Assembly: GCA_013348845.1 (NCBI GenBank)
Contig: CP054675.1
Coordinates: forward strand, 1,993,501-2,057,500
Source: Candidatus Tepidiaquacella proteinivora
Lineage (GTDB): Bacteria > Bacteroidota > Ignavibacteria > Tepidaquicellales > Tepidaquicellaceae
Length of the DNA stretch: 64,000 bases
Reading direction: 5' to 3'
Shown here: positions 18,766 through 27,959 of the stretch, piece after piece
Numbering within the stretch: the stretch's first letter is position 1
Layout of the letters: every line of letters starts with the position of its first letter
The notes under the pieces: generated by a model
Database searches by the model: none
Told to the model about the DNA's origin: nothing
Seen by the model: the letters and a program-made list of their open reading frames with translations, nothing else
Position numbers and translations under genes: made by a program

Positions 18766-19927
18766 TTTTTCCAATAAAGAAATCCAAAAAATAATCCATC
18801 CTGGTACAGTTCAATTTGAATATGGCCCCTGGATCACTAATCTTGCTAAACTTTTTGAAAGTGAAAAAAAAACAGATATACATATTATTTCCCAGAATAA
18901 TTTTGTAACAAACTACATAACTTTTAAGTTTAATAACATAACATATCATTTTTTTTATCCATATATAAGAGTTTTTGGAAAAAGCTTTAATATATGGCAT
19001 TCTGATTATAAAACAAATTTCTTTGTATTGAAGAAAAGAATTAAAAAAATTTTAAATAAAATAAAACCTGACATTATTCATCTACATGGAACTGAAGTTG
19101 ATCACTCCAACTCAATATTTCAATTTAAGGATAGGTACCCAATATTAATAAGTATTCAGGGATTTATATCAGCTTCTAAAAGAAAAGATAAATATTCACA
19201 AAAGAGAATTCATACAGAAATTAAAATTTTAAAAGAATTTAAACACTTCGGTATTTCTACACAGAACGCTGGTAAGTATATTTTGATGTATAATCCTAAT
19301 TCTTTTCTTCATTGGACTCCATATCCCTTACCAGATTTAAAACCAATTAATTCAAGGAAGGAATTTGATATCGTTTTTTTTGCAAGGCTAACAAAGGATA
19401 AAGGGATTGAGGATTTATTACATGCTGTTAAGTTAATTAAAAAATCTATTCCAAACGTTAAATTATGTGTAATCGGTGGTAGAAATTTAAGATATCTAAA
19501 TTATTTGAAAGATTTTTCTAAAATTTTAGGAATTGAAAAGAATATATTTTGGGCAGGATTTCTTAACTACTTTGAAGATGTCTATAAATTAGCTTCTAAA
19601 GCAAAAGTAAGTGTTCTTCCAACCTATTATGATATGATTTCCGGAACAATTTTAGAAAGCATGCTTATGAAATTGCCAGTTGTTGCTTATGATGTTGGAA
19701 GCATAAATGAAATTAATAAAGAAGGTGAATGTGTTACTTTAGTAAGAAAGTCTGATGTTCAAGCATTAGCTAAGGAAATTGTTAAGCTGTTGACTGATGA
19801 AAAATTATATTTGGACCGTCAGGAAAAATCATACAATATTGTAAAAAAAATGAAAGACAATGAAGATATAAAATCAAACTTCTTAAAAGTATATAACTCA
19901 ATAATAAATGAATTTCACGAAAGATAG
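18725..19927 (+). CDS. Family 4 glycosyltransferase
   Basis: 400 residues, GT-B fold. The N-terminal domain contains PDIIHLHGTEVDHS, and the C-terminal donor domain has DIVFFARLTKDKGIEDLLHAV at about residue 215, VIGGRN, and the E-x7-E type region TILESMLMKLPVVAYDVGSINEI near 310-335. The start overlaps the upstream polymerase gene by 41 bases; ATG 18731 is an equally good start two codons later. The sugar transferred cannot be deduced. Confidence 0.85.
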   Translation: MLMNNRIKVAWICNFSNKEIQKIIHPGTVQFEYGPWITNLAKLFESEKKTDIHIISQNNFVTNYITFKFNNITYHFFYPYIRVFGKSFNIWHSDYKTNFFVLKKRIKKILNKIKPDIIHLHGTEVDHSNSIFQFKDRYPILISIQGFISASKRKDKYSQKRIHTEIKILKEFKHFGISTQNAGKYILMYNPNSFLHWTPYPLPDLKPINSRKEFDIVFFARLTKDKGIEDLLHAVKLIKKSIPNVKLCVIGGRNLRYLNYLKDFSKILGIEKNIFWAGFLNYFEDVYKLASKAKVSVLPTYYDMISGTILESMLMKLPVVAYDVGSINEINKEGECVTLVRKSDVQALAKEIVKLLTDEKLYLDRQEKSYNIVKKMKDNEDIKSNFLKVYNSIINEFHER

Positions 19928-19944
19928 AATTATTTGTAACAGAT

Positions 19945-20760
19945 ATGCTAACTGAAGTAAATAAACGTTCTAAAACAGATAATGTTTCAATATTAATAAA
20001 CAGTTGTGATAAATATTCCGATGTATGGCAGATATTTTTCCCTTTATTTTTTAAATATTGGCCTGATTGTCCTTGGGATATATATTTGGGCTCGAATGAG
20101 AAAACTTACAATGATCCAAGGGTAATTCCAATTTTAGTTGGTAAGGATAATAGCTGGGCAGAATCTGCTTATAAAATGGTTTCTGCTTTACCAACTGATA
20201 ATTTTTTATTTTTTCTTGATGATTTTCTCATATTCTGGAAAGTTGATACATTTAAAGTAATACATATATATAAAATTTTTCAAAAACTTAATGCTAATTG
20301 TATCCGACTTAGGAATTCTCCAGTAATTAATAATACAGTTCACGGATTTAGTGAAATTGTTGAAAGACCAAAGGGAGAATCAAATAGAATAGCATTAGAT
20401 GTTGCATTTTGGAAAAGAGACTTTTTTATTAAGATGCTAAAATTTGGAGAAAATCCTTGGCAGATGGAAATAAACGGAAGTATTAGATCAAATAAGTATA
20501 ATGGAATATATTCAACTAAAGAATGGATAATAATAAGACGAAATGGTCTTGAAGGTGGAAAATGGATGAGATATAATTTAAAACTATTAGAGAAAGAAGG
20601 ATTGAGTATTCCCCATGGACATAAAATAAGAAGTAGATTGGAGGAATTTATAGTAAAAATTAATTTTTTATTATATAAGGTATGGCTTTATAGAAAAATA
20701 AGACAGATAAAGACAAAAATAAGTAAAAAATTAAAACAAGTCTTAAAAGTAATTGATTGA
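19945..20760 (+). CDS. Putative glycosyltransferase of unknown family, GT-A-like
   Basis: 271 residues, no membrane helix. I do not recognise a named family with certainty. VSILINSCDKYSDVWQIFFPLF followed by WDIYLGSNE resembles the first strands of a nucleotide-diphospho-sugar fold, and FLFFLDDFLIFW near residue 90 provides a DD pair where GT-A enzymes bind metal. IALDVAFWKRDFFIKML near 150 is like the acceptor region of these proteins. The last 50 residues are strongly basic. Its place between two glycan genes supports a transferase. Confidence 0.5.
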   Translation: MLTEVNKRSKTDNVSILINSCDKYSDVWQIFFPLFFKYWPDCPWDIYLGSNEKTYNDPRVIPILVGKDNSWAESAYKMVSALPTDNFLFFLDDFLIFWKVDTFKVIHIYKIFQKLNANCIRLRNSPVINNTVHGFSEIVERPKGESNRIALDVAFWKRDFFIKMLKFGENPWQMEINGSIRSNKYNGIYSTKEWIIIRRNGLEGGKWMRYNLKLLEKEGLSIPHGHKIRSRLEEFIVKINFLLYKVWLYRKIRQIKTKISKKLKQVLKVID

Positions 20761-21464
20761 AACCACCACTACAAATACCTCCCGATTTATACGACAGTTT
20801 CACATTAAATCGTTTAGTTAAAGTCGAATATAGGTATATAGATAATTCTTCGTTTACTATCAAAAATAAATTTTTTTATAAAAAAGACATTGATAATTAT
20901 ATTGAGAGAATTAGAAAAGGTGAAAACTTTTATTATGGTAGAACTGATGAATTTCTCAGAAAGGCAATAAATAAATATCCAATTAATAATAAGACAGTTG
21001 GAATAATAGGTTCCCAAAAGCCGCTTTATGAAAGTTTTGTTCTTGCATATGGTGGAATTCCTATTACTATCGATTATCATAAAATATTGACTGATGATAA
21101 AAGATTAACTTTATATACGGTTAAAGAATATGAAATTAATCCTGTTAAATTTGATTCAATAATTTCAATCTCATCAATAGAACATGATGGATTAGGTAGA
21201 TATGGTGATCCTGTGAATCCCGTAGGTGATATTGAAGCAATGACAAAAATTCGGGACATGCTTAACGATGATGGTATTTTTTTCTTATCTGTACCAGTTG
21301 GGAAAGATAAATTAGTGTGGAATGCACATAGAATATATGGTAGGTTAAGATTACCTTTATTATTGAAAAAGTGGGAAATATTGAAAGTCGTTGGATATCC
21401 ATTTTATATCAAATTACTTAAAAGAGAACGGCAGCCAGTTTTTGTTTTGAAGAAAAAACTCTAA
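20757..21464 (+). CDS. DUF268-family protein, probable methyltransferase
   Basis: 235 residues. The blocks YYGRTDEFLRKAI, KTVGIIGSQKPLYES, SIISISSIEHDGLGRYGDP and LVWNAHRIYGRLRLPLL are the hallmark of DUF268, a family first listed from nematodes and present in scattered bacterial glycan loci. VGIIGS..PLYE and the late FFLSVPVG look like motif I and the post-motif strand of a Rossmann methyltransferase, so sugar methylation is a reasonable guess, but no member has a proven reaction that I know of. The start is TTG overlapping the previous TGA. Confidence 0.75.
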   Translation: MKPPLQIPPDLYDSFTLNRLVKVEYRYIDNSSFTIKNKFFYKKDIDNYIERIRKGENFYYGRTDEFLRKAINKYPINNKTVGIIGSQKPLYESFVLAYGGIPITIDYHKILTDDKRLTLYTVKEYEINPVKFDSIISISSIEHDGLGRYGDPVNPVGDIEAMTKIRDMLNDDGIFFLSVPVGKDKLVWNAHRIYGRLRLPLLLKKWEILKVVGYPFYIKLLKRERQPVFVLKKKL

Positions 21465-21472
21465 TTTTTAAG

Positions 21473-22090
21473 ATGAAAATATTAATCCGACTATTAATTA
21501 ATATTTTACGATTAACTAAAAGTGGTGGATATTTAAAAGAGACAGGTTGGATGAATAGTATTAAAGTTAGAAATTCAGTAGATAAAAATAATAATCCTAT
21601 ACCATGGTTGTGCTATCCCTTTTTAGAATTTTTTAATGAACGGCTATCATATGAAATGAATATGTTTGAATATGGAAGTGGTTATTCTACATTATACTGG
21701 GCAAAAAAACTTAAAACCATAGTTTCTGTTGAACATAATTATAATTGGTATAAGAAAATGAAAAACATTTTACCAAATAATGTACAATATTATTATTATC
21801 CTATTTCTAGGGGGTATGTTGATTCAATAAAGACATTAAACAAGAAATTTGATATAATAATTATTGATGGAAGAGAAAGAGTTGCTTGTGTGAAAGTTGC
21901 AACAAGTTATTTGAGTACTTCTGGTGTTATTGTTTGGGATAATAGTTTAAGAGAAAAATATAGGGATGGTATTATTTATCTTGAAAATCTTGGATTCAAA
22001 CATATTGATTTTAAGGGATTAAACCCACTTGGGACAGTGCCTACTGTCACTTCTGTGTTTTATAAGAAAAATAATTGTTTAAATATTTAG
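21473..22090 (+). CDS. SAM-dependent methyltransferase
   Basis: 205 residues. MFEYGSGYSTLYWAKKLKTIVSVEHN at about 63-88 is motif I plus the acidic loop of a Methyltransf_24-like fold, and KKFDIIIIDGRERVACVKVA near 122 matches the family's DIIxxDG motif. The C terminus GTVPTVTSVFYKK is typical as well. There is no membrane helix beyond a short hydrophobic N terminus (ILIRLLINILRL) that could lie on the membrane. Product unknown; the next gene starts two bases after its stop. Confidence 0.72.
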   Translation: MKILIRLLINILRLTKSGGYLKETGWMNSIKVRNSVDKNNNPIPWLCYPFLEFFNERLSYEMNMFEYGSGYSTLYWAKKLKTIVSVEHNYNWYKKMKNILPNNVQYYYYPISRGYVDSIKTLNKKFDIIIIDGRERVACVKVATSYLSTSGVIVWDNSLREKYRDGIIYLENLGFKHIDFKGLNPLGTVPTVTSVFYKKNNCLNI

Positions 22091-22092
22091 TT

Positions 22093-23004
22093 TTGGTTTC
22101 AATAATTACAAGAACTTATAATAGAGCACCCCTGCTAAAACGTGCTATCGATAGTGTGTTACGACAAGATTATAAGGATTTCGAGATAATTATTGTTGAT
22201 GATGGTTCTACTGATAATACCAGAGATATTTTAAATGAATATAATGATGAAAGAATTAGGTATATTAGACATTCTGAAAACAAAGGTATGGCTTTAGCTC
22301 TACATACTGGGTTGGATAATATAAAAGGAGAATGGTTTACTCTATTAGATAGTGATGACGAAATGATGCCGAACGCATTAAGTACTATGCTAAAAGTTCC
22401 GAAGGAAATTGATATTAGAATAAATGCTATAACTTGTAATTGTATTGATGCTTATACAGGTAAATTTTCAGGTAAGGGTTTATCGAAAGATCAATATCTT
22501 GATTATATAACAATTATTAAAAAATGCAGGGGAGAATTTTGGGGCTTAACAAAAACAGAGTTATTACCGAAAAGAAATAACGAATTATTTTTAGGAGCCA
22601 TTTGGTATAAAATTAACAAAATAGCAATTAGATATTATATACATAAAGCTTTAAGAATTTATCATAGCAATGTTGGTGATAATTATTCGTTAAGAATGGA
22701 AAAGATTAATAGTATAAATTTTCAAAGAGAAAAGATAACCGTTGAATCAATATTTAATCAAACAGAAATGATTGAAGACTATAAAAAATATGGAAAGGAT
22801 TTTTATATACAATTATGTTTCAGAGCAGGAATTGTTTATGGGGTATTGGATGAGAAAACAGAGTTATTAAAATATTTAAAAGAATTATTTATGTATCCCT
22901 TCCAAATTAAGAAAATAATTATTTTAATAAATATTTTTTTATTTGGTAAAAAGGGTTATATAATTTTTTTAAAAATTAAAGAATTTCTAAAAAGAATTTA
23001 TTAA
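22093..23004 (+). CDS. Family 2 glycosyltransferase
   Basis: With TTG 22093 as start the protein begins VSIITRTYNRAPLL, the normal start of this family; a TTG six codons upstream would add residues overlapping the previous gene. DFEIIIVDDGSTDNT near residue 35 and WFTLLDSDDEMMPNAL near 85 are the UDP- and metal-binding motifs of GT2. The rest is less conserved: a catalytic E-D pair is not obvious, and the C-terminal third is basic and hydrophobic and may sit on the membrane. Confidence 0.85.
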   Translation: MVSIITRTYNRAPLLKRAIDSVLRQDYKDFEIIIVDDGSTDNTRDILNEYNDERIRYIRHSENKGMALALHTGLDNIKGEWFTLLDSDDEMMPNALSTMLKVPKEIDIRINAITCNCIDAYTGKFSGKGLSKDQYLDYITIIKKCRGEFWGLTKTELLPKRNNELFLGAIWYKINKIAIRYYIHKALRIYHSNVGDNYSLRMEKINSINFQREKITVESIFNQTEMIEDYKKYGKDFYIQLCFRAGIVYGVLDEKTELLKYLKELFMYPFQIKKIIILINIFLFGKKGYIIFLKIKEFLKRIY

Positions 23005-23007
23005 TTT

Positions 23008-23721
23008 ATGGTGAAAATATTAATTCATAAAATTTTAAGATCATGTGGGTATGAATTAATCAAATATCCTTATGGAGATTTCTATAAACGAATGGAATTA
23101 ATTAGAATGTATAAAATTAACAAAATTATTGATATAGGGGCTAATATTGGTGAATATGCACGGCAAATGAGGTCAATAGGTTATAAAGGGAAAATCATTT
23201 CATTTGAACCAAGGGAAGAATCTTTTTTAAAACTTAAAGAAAATTTTAAAAGTGATAGTAATTTTGAGTGTTATAAATTGGGGTTAGGAGAAAAGAAAAT
23301 GAATATCAATATCAATGTTTCTCAAAATAAAACCAGCAGTTCAATATTGAATATGCTTCCTCTTCATCTTAGCGTGAAACCATGGTCGAAATATGTATCA
23401 AAAGAAAAAATTGCTATTGAGAAACTTGATAATTTAATTGATTTGCTAATAGAATCAGGTGATAATGTTTTATTAAAAATTGATACACAGGGCTATGAAA
23501 AACATATACTTGAAGGTGGAAAACAATTTATTAAATTTGTAAAAGGGATTCAGTTAGAAATGTCTCTGGAACCACTGTATGAAAATACACCAAACTTTTT
23601 TGATTTATATAATTATATAACTGGTTTAGGATTCAAAATTTGTTCAATCGAAAGGGGGTTTTACGATATTAGAAGTGGAAGGTTATTACAAGTTGATGGA
23701 ATTTTCTATAAAATAAATTAG
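23008..23721 (+). CDS. FkbM-family methyltransferase
   Basis: 237 residues. KIIDIGANIGEYARQMRSIG at about residue 38 is motif I, IISFEPREESFLKLKENF the acidic strand, and VLLKIDTQGYEKHILEGG near 150 the FkbM D-T-Q-G signature. It is only distantly like the other FkbM protein in the window (15796), which has D-V-E-G at that site, so the two probably act on different sugars. Packed between glycosyltransferase genes with three- and two-base gaps. Confidence 0.87.
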   Translation: MVKILIHKILRSCGYELIKYPYGDFYKRMELIRMYKINKIIDIGANIGEYARQMRSIGYKGKIISFEPREESFLKLKENFKSDSNFECYKLGLGEKKMNININVSQNKTSSSILNMLPLHLSVKPWSKYVSKEKIAIEKLDNLIDLLIESGDNVLLKIDTQGYEKHILEGGKQFIKFVKGIQLEMSLEPLYENTPNFFDLYNYITGLGFKICSIERGFYDIRSGRLLQVDGIFYKIN

Positions 23722-23723
23722 TT

Positions 23724-24881
23724 ATGATAATAATAATTGGTGATTTATTTACAATTCCTGAAATTGCATCTGCTGCAGGTTCTAAAAGAGTTTATAATTA
23801 TTCAAAAGGTTTTATAACTTATAATAAGAAAGTAGTTGTTATTAATTATTCTAACATCTACGGAAAGTACCGTGGAAGTATTGACGGGGTAGAATTTTAT
23901 ACCCCATTAGAACTTGAATTTCGACCCAATAAATTTATTATAAGAAGATATTATAAAATTAAAAAAGTTATTAATATTTTTCGGTTTATAAACAAATTAA
24001 AGAAAAAAGAAACAATTAATCTAATGATAGTATATTCTAGAAATATATTATTGCTTTTGATTTCATTAGTAATTAAATGTATCTATAAGTTTAAATGTAT
24101 TTTAGAAGTAACAGAGATACCAACAAAAGATATAAGAATATTTAAAAAATATAAATTTTTTTACCACAAATTAGTTTTGAAAAATTTTGATGGTTATATA
24201 TGTATCTCTGACTATCTTGAAAAATATGTTAAAAAACACATTAATAATAAAGCACATACATTAGTAGTTCCTCCTATCTTTGATTTTGAAAGTAATACAA
24301 AAAAATCTTTTATAATTAGTAATAATGAATATATTTTATATTCGGGGTCTTTAACTATAAATAAAGATGGGATTGATGATTTAATAGAAGCATTTTCTTT
24401 GGTTACAAATAAATATCCTAACTTGTATCTTTATCTAAGTGGAGTTTGGGAAAATAATTTTACAAAAAATTTTATTTATAATTTAATTAAATACAAAAAA
24501 TTAATATCAAGAGTCAAGTATCTTGGATTTCTACCTAGAAATGAAATTAATAATTATATTTATAATGCAAAATTACTTTGTGTTACAAGGAAAAAAAATC
24601 GTGAAACAGTTGCTTCCTTCCCAAGTAAACTTATTGAATTTTTAGCGACCGGTAAACCTACTATAACTTCTAATGTTGGGGATATTGGAAAATATTTTTC
24701 AAATGGTTTGGATATCATTTTTTATGAACCGGGTGAACCTAAAGATCTTGCAAAAAAAATAATTTATGCTCTGGATAATTATGAAAATGTACTTAATATT
24801 TATCAAAACTGTAGTAATACATTGAAAAAATACTTTGATTTGAAGATGAATGTTGGAAAAATATTAGAAAATTTTATATAA
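23724..24881 (+). CDS. Family 4 glycosyltransferase
   Basis: 385 residues, GT-B fold. The N terminus IIIIGDLFTIPEIASAAGSKRVYNYSKGF resembles the first acceptor-domain strand. YILYSGSLTINKDGIDDLIEAFSLV near residue 205 opens the donor domain, RVKYLGFLPRNEINNYIYNA follows, and SFPSKLIEFLATGKPTITSNVGDI near 295-315 is the E-rich catalytic region. The K-L-I-E-F-L-A-T-G-K-P pattern is a strong group 1 signature. Donor and acceptor are not assignable. Confidence 0.83.
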   Translation: MIIIIGDLFTIPEIASAAGSKRVYNYSKGFITYNKKVVVINYSNIYGKYRGSIDGVEFYTPLELEFRPNKFIIRRYYKIKKVINIFRFINKLKKKETINLMIVYSRNILLLLISLVIKCIYKFKCILEVTEIPTKDIRIFKKYKFFYHKLVLKNFDGYICISDYLEKYVKKHINNKAHTLVVPPIFDFESNTKKSFIISNNEYILYSGSLTINKDGIDDLIEAFSLVTNKYPNLYLYLSGVWENNFTKNFIYNLIKYKKLISRVKYLGFLPRNEINNYIYNAKLLCVTRKKNRETVASFPSKLIEFLATGKPTITSNVGDIGKYFSNGLDIIFYEPGEPKDLAKKIIYALDNYENVLNIYQNCSNTLKKYFDLKMNVGKILENFI

Positions 24882-24883
24882 TT

Positions 24884-25993
24884 ATGAAGATTACAATATT
24901 TGGGAGTGGTATATATAATGCTTTGATTGGAATGCCTCCCGGAGGAGCAGAATTACAAACATCATTATTTGCGAAAGCATTTAAAAATTATGGGTTTGAT
25001 GTTACTATAATTGATAATTTCAAGTCGGGAAAAAGTACTAATATTGAAGGAATAAAAATAATATTTTCAGCTAGTATTAATATTAAAATCTTGAGATACT
25101 TTTTTCAAAGAATACCAAGGATAATTTATTATTCACTTTTTAAAAATACTCATTATTTTTTTGTTAGGAGTGTAAATCAAATATTTTTAATTCCTTTATT
25201 AATATCAAAAATAAAAAGAATACATTTTATATATTCAATTTCTTCAAATATTGATTGTGAAAGCTTTATTAAAAGATTAATATATTCCTATAAAGTTAAG
25301 GTAAGTCTAATTAATTGGATAAAGAATGATTTACCATCTTCAATTACAAATTATTTTCTGCTAAAATTTGCAGATTCCGTTTTAGTCCAAAGCAATTATC
25401 AATTTGAAAAACTTAAAAAAAGGGATATTAAAGCAATAATTTTCAGAAACATTATCCCTTTTAATAGTGATAATAGAAAGGTCATAAAAAAAGATTATTA
25501 TGTTTATATTGGGTCGATAGCAAGAAGGAAAGGCATAGCGGAATTGCTGAAATTAATTAAGGAAATACCTGAAAAACAGTTTATAATAATTGGAGCACCC
25601 CAAGGGGAGTTCGGAAAAAATGCCGTTGAAATTTTTAATAGGACAAGTAACATTAAATATTTAGGAGCTCTAAATAGAGAAAAGGTAATTGAATATTTAT
25701 TATATTCAAAAGCATTGATAAATTTATCAAAGGTAGAGGGATTTCCGAATACTTTTTTGGAAGCATGGTCAACATTTACACCAGTAATTTCATTATATGT
25801 TAATCCTGATAACGTAATTACAGATTATAACTTGGGTATATATGGAAATGGAAATATTAATTCAATTATTAAATATATTAAGTTAAATAATATTAATTCA
25901 ATAGATAATGATAATGTTTTAAAATATTTAAAAAAGTACCATAATTATGATAATGCTATAGAAAGGTTGATGTCGAAAATACATAATAATTAG
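24884..25993 (+). CDS. Family 4 glycosyltransferase
   Basis: 369 residues. MPPGGAELQTSLFAKAFKNYG is the classic N-terminal GG-E motif, DYYVYIGSIARRKGIAELLKLI near residue 203 starts the donor domain, and KVEGFPNTFLEAWSTFTPVISL near 284 is the nucleotide-sugar E-x7-E region. Two bases separate it from the upstream gene. After it the operon pauses: 190 bases without a gene precede the next transferase. Confidence 0.85.
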   Translation: MKITIFGSGIYNALIGMPPGGAELQTSLFAKAFKNYGFDVTIIDNFKSGKSTNIEGIKIIFSASINIKILRYFFQRIPRIIYYSLFKNTHYFFVRSVNQIFLIPLLISKIKRIHFIYSISSNIDCESFIKRLIYSYKVKVSLINWIKNDLPSSITNYFLLKFADSVLVQSNYQFEKLKKRDIKAIIFRNIIPFNSDNRKVIKKDYYVYIGSIARRKGIAELLKLIKEIPEKQFIIIGAPQGEFGKNAVEIFNRTSNIKYLGALNREKVIEYLLYSKALINLSKVEGFPNTFLEAWSTFTPVISLYVNPDNVITDYNLGIYGNGNINSIIKYIKLNNINSIDNDNVLKYLKKYHNYDNAIERLMSKIHNN

Positions 25994-26183
25994 GGTTAAA
26001 TTAGTAACTTTTTAATTGTTGAACAGTAATTATCAAAGAATACATAAATAAATAAAAAAGTGAATTACATAGAGATATTAAAGGAGAATAATTGCTGTCA
26101 CTTATAAATCTTATTTTAATAAATTTTAATTTTTGCAAAACTTAGTTTCAGAGAAATATAAAATTTGAGATTAAAACTAATAT

Positions 26184-27245
26184 ATGAATATAGCATTTTT
26201 TATTACTAGTTTGAGAGCTGGTGGAGCTGAAAAACAATTAATAACTGATATAAACTTACTAAAAGAAGATGTCAATAATTTATTTATCATTTATTATTAT
26301 GAAGGAGAATTTAGTAATAATATTGGAACAATAAAAAAAATAAAATTAAAATCAACAAATTATATTTCATCAATTATAGAAATTAGAAAAATTATCAGAA
26401 AATACAAAATTAATGTTCTGTACTCAAACTTGTATAGAGCGATGGTAATTTCAGCAATTGCTTCTATCTTTGTTGATATAAAAGTAGTATGGGATTTTCA
26501 TTTTCACCTATATGATGTATCAAAAGTTCATTATTTTTTATTATATCTTTTATCGAAATTAAAAAAAGTAAAAAAACTAATATTTGTTTGTCATGAGTTA
26601 AAAAAATATTATGAAAACCGAAATTTAGTGTTTCCTAAATCAAAACTTGAAGTTATATATAACTCTACTGAGCTTAATTATAATCCAAATGAAATATCTA
26701 ATAAAAAAAATAAAGAGATTATTATTGGGTATGTAGGTAGAATAGTAAAGTTAAAAAGAGTATTCTTTTTATTAGAATTAGTAGAATATTTATTGTCAGA
26801 AAATATTACAAATTTTAAAGTTCAAATAATAGGAGAAGGAGAGGACAGAAAATTTTTGGAACAATATGTAACAGAACATAAACTAACGAATTATGTACAA
26901 TTTTTAGGTTTCCAATCAAATGTTGAGAAATTCTATTCATGCTTTGATTTATTTATATTACCCTCAAGAGAAGAGTGTCTTCCAATTTCATTGATAAACG
27001 CAGGAGTAAGTGGAATACCGTCAATAGCTTTTGATGTAGGTGGAAATAATGAAATTATTATTAATGAAATAACAGGATTTATTGTATCAAACAAAGAAGA
27101 AATGTTCAAAAAGGCTGCTTTGCTGATACAAGATTCAAACCTAAGAAAAAAGATGGGAAAGGAGTCAGTAAATTATTGCTGTAAAGTATTTGATAAAGAA
27201 AATAGAAGAAAAAAATTATTAGATCTTATAATTAATATACAATGA
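26184..27245 (+). CDS. Family 4 glycosyltransferase
   Basis: 353 residues. FITSLRAGGAEKQLITDINLL opens the acceptor domain, IIIGYVGRIVKLKRVFFLLEL near residue 180 the donor domain, and LPSREECLPISLINAGVSGIPSIAFDVGGNNEII near 258 gives the E-x7-E type region, here as REECLPISLINA. It is free-standing, with gene-free DNA on both sides, so it may have its own promoter or be a later insertion. The N terminus strongly resembles the transferase at 27960. Confidence 0.84.
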   Translation: MNIAFFITSLRAGGAEKQLITDINLLKEDVNNLFIIYYYEGEFSNNIGTIKKIKLKSTNYISSIIEIRKIIRKYKINVLYSNLYRAMVISAIASIFVDIKVVWDFHFHLYDVSKVHYFLLYLLSKLKKVKKLIFVCHELKKYYENRNLVFPKSKLEVIYNSTELNYNPNEISNKKNKEIIIGYVGRIVKLKRVFFLLELVEYLLSENITNFKVQIIGEGEDRKFLEQYVTEHKLTNYVQFLGFQSNVEKFYSCFDLFILPSREECLPISLINAGVSGIPSIAFDVGGNNEIIINEITGFIVSNKEEMFKKAALLIQDSNLRKKMGKESVNYCCKVFDKENRRKKLLDLIINIQ

Positions 27246-27959
27246 AATTTTCTTCTATTTTTTGATTTTATTGCATTAATATTTTATATATTTAGTAAAT
27301 TTTTAATAATATTAGGCACTTAGATACTATTTTATTTTAATGGATAGTATCCATCTTATATAGAAAGTTTTGATTCATAATTCGAAAAACTCCAAAATAA
27401 TATTTGATAATAAATTATTTTAGCTGAACAAGCTAAATAAATTTTAATTATATTTATTTTAAACTGATTTAATTTGTAATTAGATTGGATTATTAAAAGT
27501 GTTCTAAGATGAATTAAAATTCGTTTATGAAGATAATATTAATTAGTAAAAAACGCAGGAGATCCGTGAGATTTGTAATTTTTTATCATATAATTAAGTC
27601 TATTGAAATAATTACTATAATTTGTTGTATTATTTTGAGATAGAAAAGTTTATCATAAAAAAATTTTATAAGTATATTAGGTTACAAGATAGCTTATATA
27701 TTAAAGAAACAGATAGCTTCTTTTTAGGTATTACTTTTTATATGCAGAAAGGGTGAATTTTTTTCAATTAATGACCATTAGATTTTTGTGGTGATTATCA
27801 TCAGCTATTCTTTTCAATATATTCTTATATGTTCAAAATTTTTTTAATTTATCGTTTTATAGGAGATTAAGATAAACTTATTTAATGTAAAGACTATTAT
27901 TAGCTTCGATATATTCGTTTGATATTTGAATGCTTGCATAAATTTTAAAAGACTAAAAT
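27246..27959 (+). other. Gene-free 714-base stretch, probably decayed coding DNA
   Basis: No intact gene is visible on either strand. On the + strand one frame is open from 27607 to the TGA at 27754 and reads like the C-terminal end of a real protein (KKFYKYIRLQDSLYIKETD, then SFFLGITFYMQKG). Upstream in the same frame are scattered stops between plausible codons. I cannot name the parent family. A 7-base-pair hairpin (27419-27425 with 27431-27437, loop GAACA) could be a weak terminator for the gene before, but lacks a T-run. Confidence 0.4.

Noticed and set aside
27419-27437. Seven-base-pair hairpin TTTAGCT-GAACA-AGCTAAA as a terminator
   Set aside because: AT-rich stem with no following T-run; too weak to list as its own feature.
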